This document shows positions 1-7,453 of a stretch of 64,000 nucleotides of DNA, in pieces. The stretch comes from Prochlorococcus sp. AG-436-C13. Lineage in GTDB: Bacteria > Cyanobacteriota > Cyanobacteriia > PCC-6307 > Cyanobiaceae. How positions within the stretch are numbered: position 1 is the first letter of the stretch; the number at the start of each line of letters is the position of its first letter. A program made the position numbers and the translations under genes. Below the pieces are notes generated by a model that saw nothing but the letters and a program-made list of their open reading frames with translations, searched no databases and had not been told where the DNA came from. The stretch is from NCBI GenBank assembly GCA_003212695.1, contig QCPC01000005.1, positions 1 to 64,000 on the forward strand, written 5' to 3'.

Positions 1-99
1 TTGTTAATTAAAGTTTTTCAAAAAATGCGGTTGTAAAATTAGGCACATTATCTTTTCTTCCTTCTGATAGTCTTTTTCGAAATTAGTAACTAAAAAGAA

Positions 100-231
100 A
101 TGAGTGAATTTGCAGTTATCTCTTATTCATTGTTTATGGCGACTTTTGGAATAGTGGTTATCTTCTTCTCATTTGAAGATGATGATGATCAAGGTGGTGG
201 GAAGATGATGCCCATACCTATAAAGAATTAA
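100..231 (+). CDS. Small single-span membrane protein, 43 aa
   Basis: An ATG-started frame encodes one hydrophobic segment (about residues 5-24, ending VVIFF), then an acidic run (EDDDD) and a glycine-rich, weakly basic tail. I do not recognise the family. Single-span proteins of this size are common in picocyanobacteria. No neighbour is in the same operon. A clean start and stop support it, but there is no motif evidence. Confidence 0.4.
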   Translation: MSEFAVISYSLFMATFGIVVIFFSFEDDDDQGGGKMMPIPIKN

Positions 232-302
232 CTAATTTATTTTATCAAAACCTGAGATCGATTTCTATCAATGAATTTATGGCGTCTTTTTAATGCTACA
301 AC

Positions 303-425
303 TATCTGGCTCACTCTTCATTAGCCAGTAGTTAGGTTCTTGTGATGCCATGGGATCTCGGCGATATTTCGATGTGTGGATGGTGTGTGGATGGCTTAAC
401 ATTCTCACCCTCATTTCTTTATTCT
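303..425. repeat. Intergenic repeat family R1, copy a
   Basis: The core containing GATGCCATGGGATCT and GATGTGTGGATGG recurs imperfectly at about 890-1005 and 3497-3580. This copy ends with CTCACCCTCATTTCTTTA, which copy b shares. All copies are intergenic and lie around the metal-related operon. The function is unknown; a transcribed leader, small RNA or decayed mobile unit are all possible. Confidence 0.55.
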
Positions 426-507
426 ATTTCAATCAAGTTTTGATTACTAATCAAAGCTTATCTTGAGACTTCGTGAAGCCTAATTTATCCCTTAGTGGCA
501 ACGGTAA

Positions 508-522
508 TGATAATCATTTTTA
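508..522. promoter_or_regulatory. Fur/Zur-like box upstream of the 560-766 gene
   Basis: TGATAATCATTTTTA fits the 7-1-7 inverted-repeat pattern of Fur/Zur-family operators, with two mismatched arm positions. It lies about 38 bp before the start at 560. A similar box is found at 3409-3423. Which metalloregulator binds cannot be told from the sequence. Confidence 0.5.
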
Positions 523-559
523 TTTGTTCTAATATGACCAATAAAATTTGAATTATTTG

Positions 560-766
560 ATGGAGTTGAAATTTACCTGGTTTGTTTCTAATCAATTACA
601 AGATTGGATTGTAAGCAAAAAACCTGAATATCCAACTCTGGAGGAATGTATTGCTTGGGTAGAAGAAAAGCTGAAGAGAGATGGGTCGAACTATGAATTA
701 ACAAAACAAGATCTTGAAGATATTGAACTTGCTCATGAATTTCACACTAGTGACATGAGCAGCTAG
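560..766 (+). CDS. Hypothetical acidic protein, 68 aa
   Basis: Begins MELKFTWFVSNQLQDW and is mostly amphipathic helix, with acidic and charged residues and no membrane segment. A TTG four codons upstream could also start it; the ATG at 560 is preferred. The family is not recognised. The Fur/Zur-like box just upstream suggests metal-responsive expression; that is inference. Confidence 0.5.
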   Translation: MELKFTWFVSNQLQDWIVSKKPEYPTLEECIAWVEEKLKRDGSNYELTKQDLEDIELAHEFHTSDMSS

Positions 767-889
767 AAATCATATTTTTTGAAAAACCTTTCGAACATCC
801 ATAGAACAATTTGTTCTTTACTTGATCTAATAAGTAGGCTTACTGGGTTAACTTCCCTCATAATTAGGAGAGGTCATTTGAGAAAAATT

Positions 890-1005
890 TGGATTACTCT
901 TAATTGGCCAGTAACGTAGTCCTTGTAATGCCAGCTGATCTAAGCGATATTGTGATGTGTGGATGGATTAACAATCTCACCCTCATTTCTTTACTCTATC
1001 TAATT
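890..1005. repeat. Intergenic repeat family R1, copy b
   Basis: Imperfect copy of the R1 repeat, sharing GATGTGTGGATGG and the 3' part CTCACCCTCATTTCTTTA with copy a. It lies between the convergent ends of the 560-766 gene and the phosphoesterase gene ending at 1046. Confidence 0.5.
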
Positions 1006-1045
1006 AGTATTTGAAGCAAATAAGAATTACTTATAAGAATGCTTG

Positions 1046-1759
1046 TTATGCAAAACCCTTACCTTTTGTATTGTACTGACCACCAACGGTCAGAAAGTGT
1101 GTTTCATCACTACCAACGTCATAGATGGTGTAATTCGCCCCTGCTCCAATCCCAATGATGCTTTGTTTAGATACTCTCTGCTGATGTTGACTTTCGCCAT
1201 TCAAGTCTTTTACCTGTGAATCGAGCCCTCCCCCAGTGAGCTCAAGATGAAATTGTTTAGTGCTGTGTGCTGTAAATAATCTGTTTACATCAAGTCGAGT
1301 GAGGCGATCAATAAGAATTAGCGGAGAGGTTTCTGGTGTAAGGTTATCTCCAATATCTGCTGAGCTTCCGTGAATTAGACCGCAGTCCAATTCAATGAAG
1401 CCAAATTGAAGTGATGATAGCCATTTGAGATGATAGGTATCAACGGCATTCAATAAGGCTGTTACTGCTTCTTCTCCTTGATTTAGTCGCAAAGCATCGG
1501 CCTTTTGCTCGCCACGTAGTCCCTGCTCTGTAAGTAGTTGCTCTTCCCACCAGCCATAAATGCATTGAGGTTGTAACTCATCACGTCGTGGATTCTGTAG
1601 TCGATTTAACAATGCATCGCAGTTGCGTTCTGGCCCGACCATATCTCCCAGGACAAATAAGGCCGTAACTCCGCTAGCCTTCTTTAAATCACGTTGAATC
1701 AGCTCGTAGGTTTCTAGGTCACCTTTTAGACCACTCACTAGTGCCCAGCGCTCAATCAT
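1046..1759 (-). CDS. Metallophosphoesterase-like protein with altered metal motifs, 237 aa
   Basis: Third gene of the operon running from 3362 down. It keeps the calcineurin-like outline (LGDMVGPERN, then GWWEE, LIHGSS and AHST), but the usual GNHE and GHTH motifs read GWWEE and AHST and the N-terminal DxH is missing. It is therefore a divergent paralogue of the upstream phosphoesterase, perhaps with a different metal or no catalysis. The ATG chosen overlaps the upstream stop (ATGA), which suggests translational coupling; a start three codons earlier is possible. Confidence 0.75.
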   Translation of the reverse strand: MIERWALVSGLKGDLETYELIQRDLKKASGVTALFVLGDMVGPERNCDALLNRLQNPRRDELQPQCIYGWWEEQLLTEQGLRGEQKADALRLNQGEEAVTALLNAVDTYHLKWLSSLQFGFIELDCGLIHGSSADIGDNLTPETSPLILIDRLTRLDVNRLFTAHSTKQFHLELTGGGLDSQVKDLNGESQHQQRVSKQSIIGIGAGANYTIYDVGSDETHFLTVGGQYNTKGKGFA

Positions 1760-2571
1760 CGTTCGCAAACATGACTAGCATCTTCGGCTTGCTCAGCAAA
1801 TTCAAAGCCATGACTCAGCCTCCATGCGAATATTCGTGGTAGTCCGGCATCAATAATGGCTTGGCATGTTAGTCCGATGTCATAGGCCACCTCTTTGATC
1901 TCAACTTCTCCAGTAACATCATCATGGATTACATAGGTGGCATTAGTACTACCATGACGAGGTTCGCCTACTGATCCTGCATTGACTATTTTTCGCATCG
2001 GTAAGTTTATTTCTTTTTCTTCTGCATTGTGATTAGACGTGTTTTGTAGCCTCACACGAATTGATCCATTTTTTAGTTCACGTACATAAGGTTGATGAGT
2101 GTGTCCACAAAATAAGGTATCAGCTCCGGCTTTCTCAACTCTTTCAAGTGCTGCAAATGCATTCATGTCAGGTAGAAGATACTCATGTTGGCTATTGGGA
2201 CTGCCATGAACAAACAGGATTCGATCTCTACGTATTGATGTTGGCAAACTTGCTAGAAAATCTTTGTTGATATCTGTTAATTGTTCTGCTGTCCACTCAT
2301 GAGCTAGATGTCCACGCTTTTCAGCTAGTTGAGATGGGTAGCTGCATTCGCATGCATTAAGACCCTCAATAATATCTTCATCCCAGCACCCTTGACAGCT
2401 AGCAATATCACGTTCTCGTACTAGATCTACTACTTCATTCGGTTGTGGCCCATAGCCCACTAAATCACCAAGACAGGTGATGTCGCTAATTCCTTTTTGA
2501 TCAATGTCATTTAGTACTGCTTTTACAGCAGCTAGGTTGGCATGTAGGCAGGAGATTACTGCATGTTTCAT
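1756..2571 (-). CDS. Metallophosphoesterase (calcineurin-like family), 271 aa
   Basis: Motifs in order: SCLHANL at the N-terminus, LGDLVGYGP, GCWDE, FVHGSP and GHTHQP. These match the YfcE/MJ0936-type metallophosphatase fold. The normal SDxHGN and GNHD/E positions carry cysteines (SCLHAN and GCWDE), and there are further cysteines nearby (SCQGC, ACECSY). The start MKHAVISC at 2571 is 5 bp after the upstream gene's stop; the longer frame to 2688 would overlap that gene. Substrate unknown. It lies between a CobW-like GTPase and a paralogue, which points to a metal-linked role. Confidence 0.85.
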   Translation of the reverse strand: MKHAVISCLHANLAAVKAVLNDIDQKGISDITCLGDLVGYGPQPNEVVDLVRERDIASCQGCWDEDIIEGLNACECSYPSQLAEKRGHLAHEWTAEQLTDINKDFLASLPTSIRRDRILFVHGSPNSQHEYLLPDMNAFAALERVEKAGADTLFCGHTHQPYVRELKNGSIRVRLQNTSNHNAEEKEINLPMRKIVNAGSVGEPRHGSTNATYVIHDDVTGEVEIKEVAYDIGLTCQAIIDAGLPRIFAWRLSHGFEFAEQAEDASHVCER

Positions 2572-2576
2572 GATGA

Positions 2577-3362
2577 TTAACTTGCGTAAATGGCTTCTGA
2601 TTGTCGATCTCGTAGAGGTATTTGATGCATTTCTAGTAAGGCATCGTTTAGCAGGCAGAGATTGATCGTTGACTGAATGTTTATGCAATCAAGTCCTTTT
2701 CCTTGTATAACAAGCCCTGATGGTCTTTCAGGCCTGCCATTAGGGGGAGAAACTGTTTTTAGTGGAAGAAACTGTGACCCTTTTTGACTCACAATCCAGT
2801 TGAAGAAAATAGACTGTCCATCGGGCAAGTTCATGAGACCCTTGGCTCTATAGACATCTCCATAGGCTCCATTCACAAGCTCAAACCAGAAGGTATTCAG
2901 ACTCTGTGGATCCCAGACGCTTTTGGCAAGGTTGAGGCTCCAGGACTCAAGTTCTTTGAAAACCAATGTGTCATTATTTGGTAATTCTGAGTCTCGACCA
3001 AAGTGTAGGTGCCTATCTGGTTGCAGCTTTAAGGACTCGAGTTGACTCTTGACGTAAGGATTTATCCCGACTGCTTCTAATTGATCAGGTGATTGAGATT
3101 GCGAAAGCTCAATTAAACTTAGAAAGTCTTTGTGCTTTGAAATTGAGGTATCAGGACAACTCGATAAGTCTTGTAGATGAGGAACCTGATCTTTTAAGAA
3201 TGTGCAATCAATTAGAGATTCAGGTGATTTCTCTTGACCGTTATTAGCCTGCTCAGTGAGACGCAAATATCCGCAAGCACCTTGATTGCGTTTGATTGTG
3301 TTAAGTATCCAAGTGGTCTTCCCGCACCCTGGCGAACCCGAAATTAACAATTTTTGTCCCAT
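2577..3362 (-). CDS. COG0523/CobW-like P-loop GTPase, 261 aa
   Basis: An N-terminal Walker A motif (GSPGCGKTT) is followed by a middle region without the GCxxC metal site typical of COG0523. The C-terminal part (FWFELVNGAYGDVYRAKG) resembles the CobW C-terminal domain. COG0523 proteins are metallochaperone-like GTPases often controlled by Zur or Fur. The gene heads an operon with two metallophosphoesterases, 5 bp upstream of the first, and a Fur/Zur-like box lies 47 bp before the start. The family call is good; the metal and client are inference. Confidence 0.75.
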   Translation of the reverse strand: MGQKLLISGSPGCGKTTWILNTIKRNQGACGYLRLTEQANNGQEKSPESLIDCTFLKDQVPHLQDLSSCPDTSISKHKDFLSLIELSQSQSPDQLEAVGINPYVKSQLESLKLQPDRHLHFGRDSELPNNDTLVFKELESWSLNLAKSVWDPQSLNTFWFELVNGAYGDVYRAKGLMNLPDGQSIFFNWIVSQKGSQFLPLKTVSPPNGRPERPSGLVIQGKGLDCINIQSTINLCLLNDALLEMHQIPLRDRQSEAIYAS

Positions 3363-3408
3363 TTTTTGGGCAAGCCAAACCTTTTATTAGCCTAACAGCA
3401 GATAAAAA

Positions 3409-3423
3409 CGATAATCATTTTCA
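3409..3423. promoter_or_regulatory. Fur/Zur-like box upstream of the GTPase-phosphoesterase operon
   Basis: CGATAATCATTTTCA fits a 7-1-7 Fur/Zur-type inverted repeat (arms CGATAAT and ATTTTCA). It lies 47 bp upstream of the GTPase start at 3362. The similar box at 508-522 strengthens the reading. It cannot be assigned to Fur or Zur from sequence alone. Confidence 0.55.
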
Positions 3424-3496
3424 TTAGAGGATCAGGATAAAGTAAACGTCCGAATAGAATTTATTAATTTCTTCTAATGGCTTTTCACCAGTCAAG

Positions 3497-3580
3497 GCTC
3501 ATACTTCATTAGCCAATAGTTAATCTCCTTTGATGCCATGGGATTTCAGCGATATTGTAATGTGTGGATGGAAGCTTCTA
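3497..3580. repeat. Intergenic repeat family R1, copy c
   Basis: Shares CTTCATTAGCCA, GATGCCATGGGAT and AATGTGTGGATGG with copies a and b, but lacks their 3' part. It lies just downstream of the arsR stop and upstream of the metal operon. Confidence 0.5.
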
Positions 3581-3596
3581 AGGAATGCTTTTTGAT

Positions 3597-3908
3597 TTAT
3601 TCACAAGAAGAAGCTTCATTCAGGCACCCTTTCCTTAGTTTTTTGATCCAATTCTGCAAAGACTTTAATGCTCTTATATCGAGTTGGTAATAAACCCAGC
3701 GCCCACTTTGCCTATCTGTGATAACCCCAGCCTCTTTAAGAACCTTGAGGTGAAAGGAAATTTTGGATTGCGCTAGATCTGTTTCTTGCATAAGGTCACA
3801 AACACATTTTTCTCCATTGGACAAGGATTCAATTATTTCCAATCTGATAGGTTCTGCTAATGCTTTTAGTAAATCTATTGCTTTTTCATTGGCGACAGCT
3901 GAACGCAT
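3597..3908 (-). CDS. arsR: ArsR/SmtB-family metalloregulatory repressor, 103 aa
   Basis: Winged-helix repressor with LLKALAEPIRLEIIESL, the metal/arsenite-site helix NGEKCVCDLMQ (Cys-x-Cys as in classical ArsR), the recognition helix QSKISFHLKVLKEAGVI and the wing SGRWVYYQL. The C-terminus has another cysteine pair region (KGCLNEASSCE). It is divergent from gap1-arsJ, with two operator-like palindromes in the shared promoter region, so it probably represses that operon and itself. The same palindrome is found before ptrA and both pstS genes. Confidence 0.92.
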   Translation of the reverse strand: MRSAVANEKAIDLLKALAEPIRLEIIESLSNGEKCVCDLMQETDLAQSKISFHLKVLKEAGVITDRQSGRWVYYQLDIRALKSLQNWIKKLRKGCLNEASSCE

Positions 3909-3958
3909 TAATTAATCAGTCCCAGAGTAATGTTCTAATTTTACAAGAATTATCATAA

Positions 3959-3994
3959 CTATCAACAGAGATTGATAGATCAACTATTCTTGAT
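3959..3994. promoter_or_regulatory. Tandem ArsR-type operators over the gap1-arsJ promoter
   Basis: Two exact copies of ATCAA-N6-TTGAT, at 3961-3976 and 3979-3994, are spaced 18 bp apart. The first is part of the longer inverted repeat CTATCAA-N6-TTGATAG (3959-3978). They overlap a likely promoter with -35 TTGATA at 3972-3977 and -10 TATACT at 3996-4001 (18-bp spacer), so a bound repressor would block RNA polymerase. The motif type matches known ArsR/SmtB operators. Confidence 0.75.
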
Positions 3995-4029
3995 GTATAC
4001 TATGCATTCGTTTTGTGATGCGGAGTGTT

Positions 4030-5055
4030 ATGCGCATTGGTATTAATGGGTTTGGTCGTATAGGACGACTTGTTCTTAGAGCTCTCTGGGATAGAGAAAA
4101 TATCGAGATTACGCATATCAATGACCCATTTGGTGATGCAAGCGGAGCTGCACATTTACTTGAGTTTGATTCTGTTCACGGCCGATGGGATAAATCAATA
4201 AGTTCCGACCAGAACAAACTATCTATAGAAGGGCACTCAATATCTTTTTCTCAAGAAAGCGATTTCACAAAAGTTCCATGGGATAAGACTGGGGTAGAGC
4301 TAATTCTCGAATGCTCAGGAAAATTCAAAACCCCTCAAACATTAAATCCTTATTTCGATACTTTAGGGATGAAAAGAGTTGTCGTTGCATGTCCTGTTAA
4401 AGGTGAAATCCAGGGAGAGGATGCTCTGAATATCGTCTACGGTATTAACCACGATTTATATAAACCAAATAAACATCACTTAATAACAGCTGCATCCTGC
4501 ACGACTAATTGTTTAGCTCCAGTTGTAAAGGTCGTTAATCGAGCCTTTGGTATTAAGCATGGAAGCATTACAACACTCCATGACCTAACAAATACACAGG
4601 TAATAGTTGATTCATTTAAGCCAGACTTAAGAAGAGCCAGAAGTGGATCACAAAGTTTAATACCAACAACAACAGGCTCAGCAAAAGCGATAGGGATGAT
4701 TTTCCCAGAATTACAAGGCAAATTAAATGGCCATGCAGTTCGAGTTCCTCTCCTCAATGGATCTTTAACTGATGCTGTATTTGAATTAGAGAAAGAGGTA
4801 ACGCAAGAAGAAGTCAATCATGTGTTCAAAGAAGCTTCAGAAGGAACGTTAAAAGGGATACTCGGTTACGAAGAAAAACCCCTTGTATCAATTGATTATG
4901 TCAATGATTCGAGGAGTTCAATCATTGATGCTCCATCAACCATGGTGATCAATAAAACTCAACTTAAAGTCTATATTTGGTATGACAATGAATGGGGGTA
5001 TAGCTGTCGAATGGCTGATCTCGTTTCACATGTAATAAAGCTAGAAAAAGAATAA
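4030..5055 (+). CDS. gap1: Glyceraldehyde-3-phosphate dehydrogenase of the arsenate-detoxification pair, 341 aa
   Basis: Full-length GAPDH: NAD-binding start [20 protein letters not shown], catalytic cysteine in [10 protein letters not shown], and a C-terminal [12 protein letters not shown]. The ATG at 4030 follows GGAG at the correct spacing; ATGs at 4015 and 4018 would add residues the family lacks. It is 10 bp upstream of arsJ and divergent from arsR. In known gapdh-arsJ pairs the enzyme uses arsenate to make 1-arseno-3-phosphoglycerate for export. It may also have a normal glycolytic role. Confidence 0.93.
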   Translation: MRIGINGFGRIGRLVLRALWDRENIEITHINDPFGDASGAAHLLEFDSVHGRWDKSISSDQNKLSIEGHSISFSQESDFTKVPWDKTGVELILECSGKFKTPQTLNPYFDTLGMKRVVVACPVKGEIQGEDALNIVYGINHDLYKPNKHHLITAASCTTNCLAPVVKVVNRAFGIKHGSITTLHDLTNTQVIVDSFKPDLRRARSGSQSLIPTTTGSAKAIGMIFPELQGKLNGHAVRVPLLNGSLTDAVFELEKEVTQEEVNHVFKEASEGTLKGILGYEEKPLVSIDYVNDSRSSIIDAPSTMVINKTQLKVYIWYDNEWGYSCRMADLVSHVIKLEKE

Positions 5056-5065
5056 AAATACAAGC

Positions 5066-6349
5066 ATGAGATTATCGTCATTACAGCAATATGGAATCGT
5101 AACGACCAACTATTGGGCATTCACACTTACAGATGGTGCTCTAAGGATGCTAGTGATTTTTCACTTTCATAGCCTTGGATATACAACCTTAGAAATCGCA
5201 TTCTTATTCCTTTTTTACGAGTTCTTTGGCATCGTCACTAATCTCTATGGTGGATGGATTGGAGCAAGATATGGATTACGTCTAACACTATGGGTCGGGA
5301 CTCTTTTACAAATAGTGGCCTTATTGATGTTGATACCAGTTTCGAGTAGTTGGTCGAAACTTTTGAGTGTCATTTATGTCATGGTTGCTCAAGCGATTAG
5401 TGGTATAGCAAAAGATCTCAATAAGATGAGTGCCAAAAGTGCAATCAAAACTGTCGTTCCAGATTCCTCTGAAGAAGATGGTGGAAATAATCAATTATTT
5501 AAATGGGTAGCTATCTTAACTGGTTCAAAAAATGCACTCAAAGGAGTTGGATTTTTTCTTGGTGGACTGTTGCTGACCAGTTTTGGTTTCAACCAAGCTG
5601 TCGAATTTATGGCAATCGGTTTAGGTGTTTCGTTTTTATTTACATTAATTTTGCCTAGAGATATTGGGAAGATGAAAAGCAAACCAATCTTTAAAGACTT
5701 ATTTTCTAAATCTCAAGGGATCAATGTCCTATCTTTTGCACGTTTTTTTCTCTTTGGGGCAAGAGACGTATGGTTCGTCGTGGCACTACCTGTTTTTCTT
5801 GAAACGTATCTAAATTGGAATTTTTCTGAGATTGGATCGTTCCTAGGATTGTGGGTTATTGGTTATGGCTTTATCCAAGCGTTTGCACCCTCTTTAAGAA
5901 ATTTATGGGGAAATAAAACTAGTCCAGGAGTTTCTTCTGTTCAATTCTGGAGCGCTATCTTAACTGCAATACCAGCTCTAATAGCTATAGCACTATGGCG
6001 ACAAAGCAATCCAGAAATAGCAATTACAGTTGGATTAATAACATTTGGATTCATTTTTGCAATGAACTCATCTATACATTCATATATGGTTCTTGCTTAT
6101 ACAGATAAGGAAAACGTAAGTCTAAACGTGGGGTTCTATTACATGGCAAATGCTGCAGGGAGACTGATTGGTACGCTCTTATCTGGTGTCCTATTTATGC
6201 TTGGGTCAGATACATCTGTAGGAATGCAAGTTTGTTTATGGTGTTCAAGCTTATTTGTATTCATCTCATTTCTGACAAGTCTACGACTGCCACCAGTTTC
6301 AAGTGCTATAGCTATTGAAAAGCCTAAAATTCTCATACCAAAAGATTAA
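5066..6349 (+). CDS. arsJ: ArsJ, MFS exporter of 1-arseno-3-phosphoglycerate, 427 aa
   Basis: Major-facilitator protein with about 12 membrane spans and ArsJ-type stretches: FTLTDGALRMLVIFHFHSLG near the start, GGWIGARYGLRLTLW, and AISGIAKDLNKMSAKSAIK before the cytoplasmic loop, then LTGSKNALKGVGFFLGG. The placement 10 bp after gap1 and opposite arsR is the known arsenate-resistance arrangement. It should expel the unstable arseno-phosphoglycerate and so clear arsenate from the cytoplasm. It converges with ptrA. Confidence 0.92.
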   Translation: MRLSSLQQYGIVTTNYWAFTLTDGALRMLVIFHFHSLGYTTLEIAFLFLFYEFFGIVTNLYGGWIGARYGLRLTLWVGTLLQIVALLMLIPVSSSWSKLLSVIYVMVAQAISGIAKDLNKMSAKSAIKTVVPDSSEEDGGNNQLFKWVAILTGSKNALKGVGFFLGGLLLTSFGFNQAVEFMAIGLGVSFLFTLILPRDIGKMKSKPIFKDLFSKSQGINVLSFARFFLFGARDVWFVVALPVFLETYLNWNFSEIGSFLGLWVIGYGFIQAFAPSLRNLWGNKTSPGVSSVQFWSAILTAIPALIAIALWRQSNPEIAITVGLITFGFIFAMNSSIHSYMVLAYTDKENVSLNVGFYYMANAAGRLIGTLLSGVLFMLGSDTSVGMQVCLWCSSLFVFISFLTSLRLPPVSSAIAIEKPKILIPKD

Positions 6350-6433
6350 TTTTACTTTTTAATCTGACATTATGTGATTGAAAGTGACCGCAAGATTTAC
6401 TAAAGAGAGTCGTTCGATAAAACAAATATGTAT

Positions 6434-7084
6434 TTAAGAAGCAATAATAAAAAAACCTCCATTTGTTTTTGTTAACCAATAATCTTCCTGTAGTTTGGAC
6501 AAAATTCTTGTAACAGTTACACGAGTTGAACCTATAGCATTAGCTATATCTTGGTGAGTAATCTTGAACTCAATCATCAATCCCCCATCCAATGGCTTGC
6601 CATACTCAGTAGCAATCAATTCAAGGAATCTTTTAACCTTTTCTTCGACCTTCTTTTCTACTAAAACAGCCAAATTCAATTCTGTATAACGATTGCGTAA
6701 TGAAAGCGACTCCATAATCGCTATAGCCATAGATGGAGATTTATATGCTTCTTTAACAGACAAGCTAAGTAGCTTAGAGTCAGCCAAAGCATATGGGTCG
6801 CATTCGTCAATCAAAGAAATAGGCTCTCCAAACACTTGGTTTGGCCCAAGAAAACCAAGAATTAATTCCTCACCATTATCATTTAGCGCTCGTAATTTAA
6901 TAAAGCCATTAACAACAATCCAGATGTTGCCTTTAATCCAAGGAATATGTTTATCTTTGGAAATACGAACAATATTAGTTCTAGCAAAGCTTGTTCTCAA
7001 AAATTGCGATAAGCCAAACTCTTGAGACTTTTGAGGGAGAGCCAGCTCCGCCCTATCTATAACGGAGCCATTAGCTAAATCCAC
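6434..7084 (-). CDS. ptrA: Crp/Fnr-family transcription regulator, PtrA-like, 216 aa
   Basis: N-terminal cNMP-binding-like beta barrel (about residues 30-115, including FIKLRALNDNGEELILGFLG) and a C-terminal winged helix with ITHQDIANAIGSTRVTVTRI. PtrA is the Crp-type regulator of phosphate-stress genes in marine cyanobacteria and sits, as here, near pstS and arsR. The effector is unknown. A perfect 30-bp palindrome with an ArsR-type core lies 30 bp before the start, so it may be regulated by ArsR or by itself. Confidence 0.82.
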   Translation of the reverse strand: MDLANGSVIDRAELALPQKSQEFGLSQFLRTSFARTNIVRISKDKHIPWIKGNIWIVVNGFIKLRALNDNGEELILGFLGPNQVFGEPISLIDECDPYALADSKLLSLSVKEAYKSPSMAIAIMESLSLRNRYTELNLAVLVEKKVEEKVKRFLELIATEYGKPLDGGLMIEFKITHQDIANAIGSTRVTVTRILSKLQEDYWLTKTNGGFFIIAS

Positions 7085-7113
7085 TTTTTACTGGCTATTT
7101 CTATAAGACCATA

Positions 7114-7143
7114 TCATCATATCAATAATTATTGATATGATGA
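7114..7143. promoter_or_regulatory. Perfect 30-bp palindrome with ArsR-type core, ptrA intergenic region
   Basis: The 30 bases are an exact inverted repeat with no spacer. Its core is ATCAA-TAATTA-TTGAT (7121-7136), the same motif with the same spacing as at the gap1-arsJ promoter and before both pstS genes. It lies 30 bp upstream of the ptrA start and 9 bp upstream of the 7153 ATG on the other strand, so it can control either or both. Confidence 0.75.
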
Positions 7144-7152
7144 ATACACATT

Positions 7153-7347
7153 ATGCATGGTTCTATGGAATGGAAAGAATCCGATGAGCTTTTACAGCAA
7201 GCTGCGAAGCTTACAGTGATTCTTGATGGCGTCGTTAGGGATTTCTGTGACAGGCACATGGTTAGTGGCGAATGCGCTTGGCAATTAATACAAGGGTTAA
7301 GCGATATAAGACTCGAGGACATACGGAACGAAAGTACCTCTGAATAG
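7153..7347 (+). CDS. Hypothetical protein, 64 aa, between ptrA and pstS
   Basis: Begins MHGSMEWKESDELLQ; helical and charged, with CDRHMVSGECAW in the middle. A second ATG (M5) is possible. The family is not recognised. It is divergent from ptrA, downstream of the 30-bp palindrome and upstream of pstS, so it may be phosphate- or arsenate-responsive. The overlapping minus-strand frame is less protein-like. Confidence 0.55.
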   Translation: MHGSMEWKESDELLQQAAKLTVILDGVVRDFCDRHMVSGECAWQLIQGLSDIRLEDIRNESTSE

Positions 7348-7388
7348 CTGCCAGTATGTCTTGAAAAGGCAGTATTTGAAATACATTA

Positions 7389-7404
7389 ATCAAGAATACT
7401 TGAT
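7389..7404. promoter_or_regulatory. ArsR-type operator upstream of pstS copy 1
   Basis: Exact ATCAA-GAATAC-TTGAT, 49 bp before the pstS start. It has the same half-sites and 6-bp spacer as the other four sites in the window. The second pstS copy has its own exact site at a comparable position, which argues for function. Confidence 0.7.
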
Positions 7405-7453
7405 TAAATCAATATTTATTGTTTAGAGTTAGATTGAAATTCTTGCTTTTAAT

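Noticed and set aside
430-445. ATCAA-N3-TTGAT palindrome upstream of the 560 gene
   Set aside because: The spacer is 3 bp rather than 6 bp, so it does not fit the ArsR-type sites; half-sites of this kind are common in AT-rich DNA.
4476-4817. 113-codon minus-strand frame inside gap1
   Set aside because: It lies wholly antisense to a gene with clear GAPDH motifs and its translation has no protein-like features; a shadow frame.
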